Assembly (NCBI RefSeq): GCF_902459775.1
Contig: NZ_CABPSQ010000001.1
Span: 1-64,000 of the forward strand
DNA from: Pandoraea captiosa
Lineage (GTDB): Bacteria; Pseudomonadota; Gammaproteobacteria; Burkholderiales; Burkholderiaceae
Length of the DNA stretch: 64,000 nucleotides
Direction: 5' to 3'
This document shows positions 8,902-16,960 of the stretch, one piece after another. The position numbers were made by a program, and so were the translations under genes. Every line of letters starts with the position of its first letter. The stretch's first letter is position 1. A model generated the notes under the pieces. That model saw nothing but the letters and a program-made list of their open reading frames with translations, did no database searches and was not told where the DNA came from.

Positions 8902-10323
8902 TTACAAGATCAGGTCGATGCGGCCAGCGAAAATGTGCAGCCCGTTGACGATGTCGGCGGGGATCGCCGCGTTCAGCGTATTGGCGTCCTGCGAGTCCTT
9001 TTCAACGATCAACATGCCCTTGTGCGCGTCCACGTTTTCGAGGATTTCCAGTTCCTCGCACTTGATGGCCACGTCGAGGATCTCGCTTCGCACTTTCGGC
9101 GGAGTACGGGTGGACAGCTTGTCGCGCGGAAAGCGCAGCGCGACTCGCTGCACGACGGCCTTGCGGAAGTAGTCCAGCGTGCGAATCGTGGTCAGGTCCA
9201 ACAGTGCGGGGTCGTCAGCGCCAGTACTGTTTTTCGTGTAGGTGGTGATCGAACGAACAATCTGCACCGTGTCGCCCGGACCGATCTCGAGTGGTGTCAC
9301 GCCGTTGTGAAGCGCCTTTTCCTGCTCGGTGCGACTCGGCCGCATCGTCACCGGCGTGACATCCAGCCCCTCGATGACGAGCGTGTTCAGCGGGCGCGCC
9401 GGGTCGGTCTCGCTCGCGATCACGGCTGCATAGCCAGCCGCAATCTCGGTCGGCAAACACACCGACCCGCGAAGCCATCCGATGGTAATGCGCTCGGCGT
9501 TGAGCGCCCCGGCCAACGTCGTACCGGTCGCGAGCGTGTCGGGCGTGCCCACGACGCCGATCGCGGAGCGCTTTTCGATCGCGTTGGAAATGGTCTTCAG
9601 GTGATCCCGCAGCTTCGTGAGCGTCGCTTGCGTGTTCCAGCACGACACGTAGATGTTGTACGTCGCCCCGAAGACCGCGTCGAGGGCGGGCGAGATGTCC
9701 GGATCGTTCAGACCGCCTGCCATGGCGGTGACGGTAGCGGTGACGCCCGCCGACCGGTTGAGCTGGTCGAGCTTGATCGCGTTGCCCATCTCGCCCTTGT
9801 TCTTGGCCGTGATGGTGACCATCGCGTCCGCCAGCGTCGCAGTCACCGGCAGCGCTTCGGTCTGCGTAATCGTGTCGACCAGGCGAGCGGCGATCGTTGC
9901 GGCGGTATCGTCCGCATAGGTCGCAACGTCCACGCGGTCATTTGCGACATACAACGCGAATGCGCCGTCGGCCGTTGCCGTGCCCGCGAACTCGACCGTC
10001 CCCTTGGCCGGTTGGCCCGCCGCCGCGTCGTCGACAGCAATCACCGTCAGCGTCACATACTTGTTGGCCTTGATGGCGGCGACTGCGGCTCGATGGGCGA
10101 GTGAACCGGCACCGAATGCGCTGGCGGCTTGATCCCCGGAGAAAATGTCGATCGGCGTCAAGGCCGGCGTTGCGCCACCAGCCAAACGTTGGCCGACGAT
10201 GAGCACAGTCTGCTCGTTGGTCGGAAGGTTGCGGACCGCGAGCCGCGTGTTGTACTCGACGTACTGTCCCGGCTTGCGCAGACCGGACGGGATGGTGTCA
10301 AAACTGACGTTAGGGCTTGCCAT
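8902..10323 (-). CDS. Contractile tail sheath protein (Mu gpL, gp39)
   Basis: A 473-residue sheath subunit. The N-terminus (SFDTIPSGLRKPGQYVEYNT) and the C-terminal region (ALRFPRDKLSTRT, then HKGMLIVEKDSQDANTLN) are typical of Mu-type sheaths. Its presence shows a myovirus-type contractile tail. An inserted beta-rich protrusion domain spans roughly residues 110-190. It sits three bases after gp38, with which it is probably coupled. Confidence 0.95.
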   Translation of the reverse strand: MASPNVSFDTIPSGLRKPGQYVEYNTRLAVRNLPTNEQTVLIVGQRLAGGATPALTPIDIFSGDQAASAFGAGSLAHRAAVAAIKANKYVTLTVIAVDDAAAGQPAKGTVEFAGTATADGAFALYVANDRVDVATYADDTAATIAARLVDTITQTEALPVTATLADAMVTITAKNKGEMGNAIKLDQLNRSAGVTATVTAMAGGLNDPDISPALDAVFGATYNIYVSCWNTQATLTKLRDHLKTISNAIEKRSAIGVVGTPDTLATGTTLAGALNAERITIGWLRGSVCLPTEIAAGYAAVIASETDPARPLNTLVIEGLDVTPVTMRPSRTEQEKALHNGVTPLEIGPGDTVQIVRSITTYTKNSTGADDPALLDLTTIRTLDYFRKAVVQRVALRFPRDKLSTRTPPKVRSEILDVAIKCEELEILENVDAHKGMLIVEKDSQDANTLNAAIPADIVNGLHIFAGRIDLIL

Positions 10324-10326
10324 GGA

Positions 10327-10533
10327 TTACGCTCCCTTAGTGGACTTCTTGCCGTCGGCCGTGGCCGGCGTCACAACGGCACCTTCGGCGCCCTGGATGA
10401 CCAGATCGCCTTCCGCAACTCGACGGCGGTAATACACGGTATCCGGCACCTCAATTGCATCCGTATCCGTGATGTACTCGCGCGAAGCGCGTTCTTTCGG
10501 CACGCGCAGGCCGGTTCGTGCTTTCACCAGCAT
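10327..10533 (-). CDS. Small tail protein gp38 (DUF2635)
   Basis: A 68-residue protein with the DUF2635 pattern (MLVKARTGLRVPKERASREY, then VPDTVYYRRRVAEGDLV). This small family always precedes the sheath gene in Mu-like phages; its function is unknown. The ATG is preceded by GAGGAGTGACCC, a strong ribosome site. Three bases separate its stop from the sheath start. Confidence 0.9.
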   Translation of the reverse strand: MLVKARTGLRVPKERASREYITDTDAIEVPDTVYYRRRVAEGDLVIQGAEGAVVTPATADGKKSTKGA

Positions 10534-10551
10534 GGGTCACTCCTCTTTCAT

Positions 10552-11217
10552 CTACACTCTGTCCTCGGCATCCGGTTCGCCTTGGGTGCCGCTGTCCTTG
10601 GGCTGCAAGTAGTACTTGAGCACCGTGGTTTTCCAGTCCGGTGTCGGCGGATCGAGCTTGCCACCGTACTGCTCGAAAACCGCTCCCAGACCGTTCGGGT
10701 CTTCCACAGCGCCCTGGGGATACGCGCCGAGAAAGAGGCTCTCCTCCATCCATGCCGTCCGGAATTCGAGGGCGAATACGGACATCGCCTCGCGCCGCAC
10801 TTGCGTGTTGAACAACGTTCGAACCGAACCGGGTTCCAACTCTCGAATGGGCAGCCCCAGATCCTGCATCGTCAGCAACTTGCGAACCGACGCGATCAGG
10901 AGGTTGGTGCCGACTTCCACCTGACTGGCGCCGCCATGCCGGCTTGCCTCTTCGCTACGGACACTGCGAGCGCCGACCATCACGACAAACACCGCTTCGG
11001 CCTTCCACTTCCCCTTGCTGGTTCCGTGCGGGTCGGTACGTTTAACGCCACCAAAAGTGACCCATGCGGCAGGGAAGCGGCGCACCACTTCGTCCAGCTC
11101 GTCGTCATCGAACTCGCCGCCGTAGGTCTTGACCTCCGACACCATGCGGCCGAGACCGCGCGTCAGCCGGTCGACGATGCCCAGCTCGATCGCAGTAATG
11201 ATCGGGATATGGGTCAT
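10552..11217 (-). CDS. Tail completion / neck protein gp37 (DUF1834)
   Basis: A 221-residue protein of the DUF1834 family (Mu gp37), thought to be the tail terminator or neck protein joining sheath to head. The start TAIELGIVDRLTRGLG and the later WKAEAVFVVMVGARS are recognisable. Located between gp36 and gp38 as in Mu. The C-terminus is a low-complexity acidic tail ending EPDAEDRV, slightly longer than many homologues. Confidence 0.9.
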   Translation of the reverse strand: MTHIPIITAIELGIVDRLTRGLGRMVSEVKTYGGEFDDDELDEVVRRFPAAWVTFGGVKRTDPHGTSKGKWKAEAVFVVMVGARSVRSEEASRHGGASQVEVGTNLLIASVRKLLTMQDLGLPIRELEPGSVRTLFNTQVRREAMSVFALEFRTAWMEESLFLGAYPQGAVEDPNGLGAVFEQYGGKLDPPTPDWKTTVLKYYLQPKDSGTQGEPDAEDRV

Positions 11218-11222
11218 AGCGA

Positions 11223-11636
11223 TTAGCGAACGTCTCGGCCAAACACGCGGGCGCCTGGCACGAAATGAACCGCGTTGTCGGATTGGGGCACGTCACCGGC
11301 CGGCGCAACGCCGAGCGTCACCTTGCCATCTGCCACCAACTTGAAGAAGCCGATGGCGGCGTCGTAGCGCTTGCGAATCTCGTCGGTCATCGACGTCCCG
11401 TGGCCGCACAACTGGAAGCGTGCGATGTCGCAGCAAAAGCCGGCCACGACCTTCGGCACGGACGCCAGCGGCAGCGCGTACCGGCCAGCAAGGTACGCTT
11501 CAATTTCACTCGTCGCCGCGTCCAGAGCCTCCGCGAGCACCGCTTCGTTCGGTTCACCGGTGCGATCGCGATCCGAAAGCGCGATCACTTCGGTGAGGCC
11601 GAACTTGGCGGTCATCATGTCGACGGTCGCGTACAT
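11223..11636 (-). CDS. Head-tail connector gp36 (DUF1320)
   Basis: A 137-residue protein of the DUF1320 family (Mu gp36), a head-completion/adaptor protein below the portal. Its N-terminus (MYATVDMMTAKFGLTEVIALSD) and the core EAYLAGRYALPLASVPKVV are diagnostic. It follows gp35 by six bases. No unusual feature. Confidence 0.92.
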   Translation of the reverse strand: MYATVDMMTAKFGLTEVIALSDRDRTGEPNEAVLAEALDAATSEIEAYLAGRYALPLASVPKVVAGFCCDIARFQLCGHGTSMTDEIRKRYDAAIGFFKLVADGKVTLGVAPAGDVPQSDNAVHFVPGARVFGRDVR

Positions 11637-11642
11637 GGCCTG

Positions 11643-12161
11643 TTACTTCTTGGATGACTGATTGCCAGTCTTGCCCGCCGCACCCGAGGTCTTGTCCAGC
11701 TCGTCGGCCTGGCGCGCCAGCTCCTGGGCTCGGCGCTCCAGCTCGGCGGCACGCTCGTTCAGGCTCGTTTCGCGCGCCGACTGCTCGGCCGCGATGCGGT
11801 CCAGTTCCTCGGCACGGCGATTCAGGTCAGCTTCCACGCTTGCCAAGTACGCTTGCATCGCGGCCAAGTCTGAGGCAAGGCGGCCTTGATCGACCGAGAC
11901 AGCCGGTTCGATCGCGTCGATCTTTGCCTTCTTCACGTGCTCCGCATCGCGATGCGGAAGCGCCGCGATCTGGTCGGCTTCGAGATGGACTGCGGTGTGC
12001 ATGACGACCAGAGACCGGTCCGCGACGATCGCAGCATGCTCGTTCGCAGAAAGTTCGCCCAACGGGATCGTTTGCGGATCACGGCCAAACACTCGGCCGG
12101 CGCGACGAAACCCTTCCGTGGCAGCGGCCACTTGGACGGCGGGATGAAGTTGCTTGCTCAT
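11643..12161 (-). CDS. gp35-like protein (HI1506-type N-domain, long coiled coil)
   Basis: A 172-residue protein whose N-terminal half (FRRAGRVFGRDPQTIPLGEL) resembles Mu gp35 / HI1506, a small head-associated protein. The C-terminal half is a long Ala/Glu/Arg coiled coil (heptads around EADLNRRAEELDRIAAEQ) ending in a Lys-rich tail. The ATG at 12161 is preceded by CAGGAG. The coiled-coil extension is longer than the Mu protein and might oligomerise it on the capsid; that role is inferred. Confidence 0.82.
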   Translation of the reverse strand: MSKQLHPAVQVAAATEGFRRAGRVFGRDPQTIPLGELSANEHAAIVADRSLVVMHTAVHLEADQIAALPHRDAEHVKKAKIDAIEPAVSVDQGRLASDLAAMQAYLASVEADLNRRAEELDRIAAEQSARETSLNERAAELERRAQELARQADELDKTSGAAGKTGNQSSKK

Positions 12162-12271
12162 CAAATGCTCCTGGGATTTCGAGTGAGACGCCGGAACCAT
12201 TCCTGTGCCGAGGCTCCGGGGCGCGCTTCCTCCGCGCTATCGGCTTCGCGCGGCCATTTTTCGCCGGGGTG

Positions 12272-13165
12272 TTATGCGATCCAGGCGGTGGTCAGCACGT
12301 TGGCCGAGCCCTTCCAGACGTTCGTCGCTCCGTACGCGTTCGCGTCCGCGTTGGTGATCTTGCGGGCACGACCTTCCAGCGACGGCGGCGCGACGATCAG
12401 GTTCGGGCGGATGTTCAACGGCCGACCGTTGTCGCCACGCTGCTCCTGCATGGCCGCGCGAGCAGCTTCGTAGCTGTCCTCGGTCAGCTCTGCGCTCGAC
12501 GCGTAAGCGAGTTGCCACAGGCCGAAGCCGACGTTCGATCGCGCGTCCACGCCGTAGCGGTATTCCTTGCGGTTGAACACGTTTTCGTCGTCGTCCTTGT
12601 CCATGGCGACGAAGTTGTACGGCTTGCGGTCCTGGTAGATGATCGGCTTGACGATGCGCGTCGTATCCAGGAGATACCAGGTCGGGCCGGAACCGGCCTG
12701 GACGTTCGACACCGAGCCGACCGTGCCATTGGCTTGCACCACGGGATGGTCCGTATCGAAGAAATACTGACCGTCGTAGCACTTGCTGGTGAAGCCGGCG
12801 CGCAGCAGCCCGTACACCAGTTCGTCGGGGTGCTCGCGGGCGTCCTGGCCGAGCTGGGCGATCATCGGCGAATAGACACCGTAGGTGTCGTCTTCGATCG
12901 CGTCACGGTCGACACCGATGGTGTTCTCGAACGACTTGTTGCGGATGGTGAAGTCGTGCGTCGTCAGGTTCTGCACGACGCGGTCCCCGATCCACTCACG
13001 GAACTTGGTGGTTTGGCCGAGCCAGGGGTAGACCTCCTGGGACGTCGTGGACGGCACTCGCATCGCGACTTGGTTCCAGGTGGCCGGTGTGCCATTGAAG
13101 GCGTTTTGAAACACCGTGTTGTAACCCTGGAACAATGCTCGCAGGTTTGCGCGATTGATTTCCAT
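12272..13165 (-). CDS. Major capsid protein gpT (Mu gp34)
   Basis: A 297-residue major head subunit, the Mu gpT family with the HK97 fold. Signatures are MEINRANLRALFQGYNTVFQ at the N-terminus and the central YFFDTDHPVV. The C-terminal SLEGRARKITNADANAYGATN is the conserved capsid P/A-domain end. It lies after the protease/scaffold and the small decoration-like gene, the standard order. A roughly 110-base stretch between its stop and gp35 holds no gene. Confidence 0.96.
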   Translation of the reverse strand: MEINRANLRALFQGYNTVFQNAFNGTPATWNQVAMRVPSTTSQEVYPWLGQTTKFREWIGDRVVQNLTTHDFTIRNKSFENTIGVDRDAIEDDTYGVYSPMIAQLGQDAREHPDELVYGLLRAGFTSKCYDGQYFFDTDHPVVQANGTVGSVSNVQAGSGPTWYLLDTTRIVKPIIYQDRKPYNFVAMDKDDDENVFNRKEYRYGVDARSNVGFGLWQLAYASSAELTEDSYEAARAAMQEQRGDNGRPLNIRPNLIVAPPSLEGRARKITNADANAYGATNVWKGSANVLTTAWIA

Positions 13166-13204
13166 TGCTGCTCCTATAAATAAAGGGCTGTGCTGCGCGC
13201 TTCG

Positions 13205-13615
13205 TTAGAACTTGATCCAGACGCCCACCGTGTCGACGTCCACGACGGTTCCCGCCACCGAGCGCGTACCACCTGCGTCGGTTTTGGCCACGGTCTGGTC
13301 GTCAACGATGTAAGCGGTGCCGTTCACGTCCTTGAGCGTGAGCTGGTCGGCGCCTGACGAGTTGGCCAGGCGATAGGTGCCACGGCGAACCGGTACCATC
13401 GCGTCGCCGTCCGCGCCGGCCGTGTTGTCCACCTGCTCTTGGGCGATACCCACGGCCTTGAGCGTCGTCGAGGTGGCGCCCTTGGTCGCGAGGCCGGTGG
13501 CCGTGTCGATGGCGACGATGGCGCCGACGAAGATGCGCACGCCCGCCTTCACGGGGTATGCGGCGTCAACGCCTTCGCGGCGCGGGGTGTCGCGGTCAGC
13601 GGTCAATGCGGTCAT
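13205..13615 (-). CDS. Probable capsid decoration / structural protein
   Basis: A 136-residue, beta-rich, Thr/Ala/Asp-rich protein between scaffold and capsid. The sequence VKAGVRIFVGAIVAIDTATG followed by AVGIAQEQVDN resembles small capsid-cement proteins of HK97-fold phages that occupy this slot. No membrane segment or enzyme motif is present. The role is inferred from position and composition; an alternative is a minor head protein of unknown function. Confidence 0.72.
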   Translation of the reverse strand: MTALTADRDTPRREGVDAAYPVKAGVRIFVGAIVAIDTATGLATKGATSTTLKAVGIAQEQVDNTAGADGDAMVPVRRGTYRLANSSGADQLTLKDVNGTAYIVDDQTVAKTDAGGTRSVAGTVVDVDTVGVWIKF

Positions 13616-13657
13616 GCTGTTCTCCTGAAGTCGGTCGGAATGGCGCTTGACGGGGGG

Positions 13658-14221
13658 TTAGCCCGCCAAGGCGTTCGTTCTGGCGAAGTCTTCGGGCGCG
13701 ATCCCCATCGCCGTGCAGACGGCGAGCTGGGCGGCGTCCAGCCCAGTGTCCGCCGCCTTGGCGCCGGCCGGCGGCTTGCCGCCGGTCTGGGTCGTCGTCA
13801 GCGCGGCGATCGGCTGGGCGGTTTCGAGATATTTCTTGAGCCGGTCCACGTTGCTCGCACCCAGCTCACGCGCCCAAGCTTCTTGGGATTGCAGCAGACG
13901 CCCGTCAGCGAGCGCGGCGACGACCAGGTCGTTGACCTCGGTGCCGACCAGCTTGGCGTTAGCGGCCGCGAGCTGCTGGCGAAGGTCGTCGACGATTGCG
14001 ATGGGGGCGTGCGTAGCGAGATTGAGCTGATTGGCCGACAGGGCTGCGATGCTCTGGCGCTGGTTCTCCAGCAGTTGGGGCAGGTTCACGCTCGCGGCGG
14101 CGACGCCCTTGCCCTCGCTCAGGGCATCGATCAGCTTCTTAAGCTGCGCTTGCACGTCCTCGGCGGTCGAGCCGACCGGCATGTTCAGCAGCCAGCGCAA
14201 CTGTTCCAGCAATTCATCCAT
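13658..14221 (-). CDS. Nested capsid scaffold gpZ, internal start in gpI
   Basis: An ATG at 14221 in the same frame (MDELLEQLRWLLNMPVG) is preceded by AGAGGAATCTGCC, a far better ribosome site than that of the full-length protein. The product would be the 187-residue helical scaffold. Mu makes its scaffold Z in exactly this way from within I. The internal start is inferred from the ribosome site and domain boundary. Confidence 0.78.
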   Translation of the reverse strand: MDELLEQLRWLLNMPVGSTAEDVQAQLKKLIDALSEGKGVAAASVNLPQLLENQRQSIAALSANQLNLATHAPIAIVDDLRQQLAAANAKLVGTEVNDLVVAALADGRLLQSQEAWARELGASNVDRLKKYLETAQPIAALTTTQTGGKPPAGAKAADTGLDAAQLAVCTAMGIAPEDFARTNALAG

Positions 14222-14770
14222 GGCAGATTCCTCTTGAGTGGGGTCGGCGGGCAACGCCCCCGCCGTGGCAGAAAGGGAGGCAAGCATCACCGTCGCGGCG
14301 GCGAGCTGGACTTCGTCGAGGCAGTCGAGGGCGGGGTTGTTGGTCAGCGCGACATTCAAAAGGAACGTCACGTTGCCGTCGTCGTCGTAGCCGAACACCG
14401 GGGACAGGAACCGGTATTCCTTGGCGGCGATCCAGGCGGCGGCACGCTCGGTCCAGTCGGGGTCGATCGCGTACAGTCCGTCGCCCTCGCGCCACTCCAG
14501 GGTCTTGAACCAGCCAGCGGCCGGCGCCGGCTGGCCGTTCTTCGCCGCATTGAGCGATTGGTGCTCGTAATCGATGCAGTACGGGACCGCGCGGTTAGCG
14601 GCAGCGGCAATCAACGCTTGGGCAATCTCACCATCCATGTGCCAGGCCGGGCAGTCGGTCGGGCGACCGTCGCGGGCGCGAAACGCTCCGGCCGGGAGCA
14701 GCTTCAGCGCTCGCGAGGCAGGGTCGAATTCAAGCGCCGAAAGCGCAGCGATGTGGATGTGTTTTGCCAT
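13658..14770 (-). CDS. Prohead protease gpI with C-terminal scaffold (Mu gp32)
   Basis: A 370-residue protease-scaffold precursor. The first roughly 180 residues form the Mu gpI protease domain, with the conserved CIDYEHQSLNA (candidate catalytic His) and LTNNPALDCLDEV region. The rest is helical and Gln/Ala-rich (scaffold), ending DFARTNALAG. An internal start at 14221 would give the scaffold alone (Z). A perfect hairpin touches its start codon (separate entry). No strong Shine-Dalgarno is seen, which may keep protease levels low. Confidence 0.93.
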   Translation of the reverse strand: MAKHIHIAALSALEFDPASRALKLLPAGAFRARDGRPTDCPAWHMDGEIAQALIAAAANRAVPYCIDYEHQSLNAAKNGQPAPAAGWFKTLEWREGDGLYAIDPDWTERAAAWIAAKEYRFLSPVFGYDDDGNVTFLLNVALTNNPALDCLDEVQLAAATVMLASLSATAGALPADPTQEESAMDELLEQLRWLLNMPVGSTAEDVQAQLKKLIDALSEGKGVAAASVNLPQLLENQRQSIAALSANQLNLATHAPIAIVDDLRQQLAAANAKLVGTEVNDLVVAALADGRLLQSQEAWARELGASNVDRLKKYLETAQPIAALTTTQTGGKPPAGAKAADTGLDAAQLAVCTAMGIAPEDFARTNALAG

Positions 14771-14787
14771 GCCGCCATGGTGGCGGC
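14771..14787 (-). promoter_or_regulatory. Hairpin abutting the protease gpI start codon
   Basis: GCCGCCA-tgg-TGGCGGC is a perfect 7-bp stem with a 3-base loop whose last base touches the ATG at 14770. In mRNA it would bury the region where the ribosome must bind. It could limit full-length protease relative to scaffold Z. Confidence 0.55.
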
Positions 14788-14969
14788 CGACGCGATGAAA
14801 AATTAGCCGACCGGTGTCAGTACCACCGGCAAGGGAGGGGAGCGGGGAAACGGGCGGGAAACGGATTGCCCAAGGATCGATTCTAACGGGGGTTTAACGG
14901 CCGTCAACCATACGAGCCGCTACAACGGGATACCCTGGGGACAAAAATGGGCTTCCAGGCGCTCGCAGT

Positions 14970-15554
14970 TCAATCGTCGATCAGGCGCTGAAGGTATCGG
15001 GAAACCTCCTCCTCGATGGCCGAACTATCGCCTTCGGTGAGGGCGAGGAAAGGTCGGGCCGGTATCTTGATCGTCCATCCCTGGCTGCGGGTCCACTTCA
15101 CGACCTTGACCCGCTTGTGCCCGTTCTTGGCGAACACGGCCAGGTGCGGATGATCCGCCTGGCGTAGCAGCATCCCGTTTTTGTCCTTGCGCAGCCGCAC
15201 CATACCGGACATCGGGTGGCGCTGAATCGTGCCGCCGAATTGGTGGATCGCCGCGTAAACGACGTTTGTGCCAACGCGCGCGCTTTCATCATCGTGCGAT
15301 TGCACGATGCTGGAAGCCAGCCGGCCGCTGCGCTGGAGAATCTTCCCGGTCCCGGCCGCTTCACGTCGGCTTCGGAGCGTCCTCTTGCTCAGGCCCAGCC
15401 ATTTCGGGCGCCCCTCAGACTCGAAGTTCTCTTCGACCGCATCAGCCAGCAAGCCGGCAACCAACCCCATCAGGGAGCGTGGCGCCTTCAGGAATCGATA
15501 CAGCCGATTGAGCTTCTCGGCGTATTCGTCGTTCGTCTGCAACAGCTCCTGCAT
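14970..15554 (-). CDS. Virion morphogenesis protein gpG (Mu gp31, phage tail S-like)
   Basis: A 194-residue protein of the phage virion morphogenesis / tail completion family (Mu G, P2 S). The recognisable core runs from KWLGLSKRTLRSRR through GKILQRSGRLASSIV to YAAIHQFGGTIQRH and PARPFLAL. It acts in tail-head joining. It is separated from protease I by about 200 bases and from F by about 100, an open spacing for this otherwise compact cluster. Confidence 0.91.
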   Translation of the reverse strand: MQELLQTNDEYAEKLNRLYRFLKAPRSLMGLVAGLLADAVEENFESEGRPKWLGLSKRTLRSRREAAGTGKILQRSGRLASSIVQSHDDESARVGTNVVYAAIHQFGGTIQRHPMSGMVRLRKDKNGMLLRQADHPHLAVFAKNGHKRVKVVKWTRSQGWTIKIPARPFLALTEGDSSAIEEEVSRYLQRLIDD

Positions 15555-15625
15555 GCGCTATACTCCTATGCAACGCAGCCGTATATCCCAGACTCGCTTC
15601 TGGATCGGTGAAGGGCTGCGGGACT

Positions 15626-15651
15626 AATGGCCGCGAGCGAGAGCGGCCATT
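15626..15651 (-). terminator. Strong hairpin just after the F stop codon
   Basis: AATGGCCGC and GCGGCCATT form a perfect 9-bp stem with an 8-base loop, one base beyond the F stop codon (15653) on the minus strand. No T-tract follows, so it may be a Rho-type or attenuating terminator, or an mRNA-stability hairpin, at the F/G boundary. Confidence 0.5.
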
Positions 15652-15652
15652 C

Positions 15653-16960
15653 CTATTTCTGCGGCCGGCGATACCGCAGGAATGTGCCGCGCTGCTTATC
15701 GAGGTACTTGCGCCGGGCCTCGGCCGACTTCCCCACCTTGGGCGGGAACGCGGTGACCCCCGTCCAGCCGTCCTTTCCCTGCTCGAAGATCGCCAGTCCC
15801 CAATCCCCGTCCTCGGTCTCCAACGCGCGGATGTAGCGGCGGCGCAGCGACCACGCTCCGTCGATCTTTGCCCACCCGAGCCAAATCTCGTCAGGATTTG
15901 TTACCGCGTCCGCCAGCAGCCCCATATAAGGCCCGCGCGCGAACTTGTCCGCTTTCCACTGGCCTCCGCTAGTTTGGAAAAGCCATTCGTTGACCAGGAC
16001 ACGCTCGCCCGTCACATCCACATATGTCACTGGCCTCCCGACGCCGCCGCCGAATTTTTCCAGGAACGCCTGGGCGTACTGCTGGGGGGACAAATCCGGC
16101 GCCAACATCGCGTCGGCCTTCACACGGGATGCGGGCGGCAGCGGCGGCAAGTCAACGCCATGCGGAAAAGTCGTCGGCAGGTCGTCCAGTGGCGGCGGCG
16201 TAAACGGCTTCATCCACTGCGCGCCGGGATTGCTGCCGAAGCCCAGGTCGGGCAGCACGCGCTGGCCGGTCGCCGGATCCTTGTATGCGATCGCCGGCTG
16301 CGTATCACCAGCCCGCCCCACGACTTGCTCGACCTCTTCGAGCTGGTCCGCGCTGGAGCGCACCGGGATCTCGTTGCGCTTAATGTAGCTCTCGGTGCGC
16401 GTGCGCACGCGGCAGCGGCAGCGGTAGCCGTTGGGCGGATAGAACGTCTGCCAGAACGGGTCGTCCCACCGGTACACAGCACCAGACAGCGCCCGATGCG
16501 CCGGCCGCGTTCGACTATCCAGCACCGCGACATACTCCCAATATGGGTGGGTGTCGACCTGCTCCAGTTGGGTCGCATACCGGCCGGCCATGTATGCCGC
16601 CTGCATGTTGGTGCGAAAGATGGTGTCGAGACGACGGGGCATGATGCGCTTTCCGTGTACCTCGCCCGTCTCTTCGTCCGTCACCAGCCCTTTGCCGAAC
16701 CAGCCTTTGCGCTCCAGCATCGGCGTGATCTGGCGCTTGAACTCGTCGAAGCTGCTGCCCTTTTTTAACGCATCGTCGAGCGCCTGGCGAATGTCCTGCA
16801 GGATATCGACCTTCATCACGCCCGCCACCGTGAACGCTCGAGCGTGCGCTTCAGCCGCTACGTCCTGCCACCGAAAGCCGATCTGATACCCCTTGGACTG
16901 GAAGTATTCGATGGCCTTCTCGGGAGGCAGGCCGATCGCGTAGCCCAGATCAACGGCCAT
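15653..16960 (-). CDS. Minor head protein gpF with C-terminal PBECR2-like nuclease domain
   Basis: A 435-residue minor head protein. Residues about 1-240 are the SPP1 gp7/Mu F morphogenesis domain, with FRTNMQAAYMAGRYATQLEQ and the CRCRVRT cysteine motif. Residues about 300-435 match a PBECR2-type domain (phage-Barnase-EndoU-ColicinE5/RelE-like nuclease): YVDVTGERVLVNEWLF, then NPDEIWLGWAKIDGAW and FPPKVGKSAEARRKYLDK. Such domains occur on injected phage head proteins. It overlaps the portal gene by 11 bases. Nuclease activity is a family inference, untested here. Confidence 0.9.
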   Translation of the reverse strand: MAVDLGYAIGLPPEKAIEYFQSKGYQIGFRWQDVAAEAHARAFTVAGVMKVDILQDIRQALDDALKKGSSFDEFKRQITPMLERKGWFGKGLVTDEETGEVHGKRIMPRRLDTIFRTNMQAAYMAGRYATQLEQVDTHPYWEYVAVLDSRTRPAHRALSGAVYRWDDPFWQTFYPPNGYRCRCRVRTRTESYIKRNEIPVRSSADQLEEVEQVVGRAGDTQPAIAYKDPATGQRVLPDLGFGSNPGAQWMKPFTPPPLDDLPTTFPHGVDLPPLPPASRVKADAMLAPDLSPQQYAQAFLEKFGGGVGRPVTYVDVTGERVLVNEWLFQTSGGQWKADKFARGPYMGLLADAVTNPDEIWLGWAKIDGAWSLRRRYIRALETEDGDWGLAIFEQGKDGWTGVTAFPPKVGKSAEARRKYLDKQRGTFLRYRRPQK

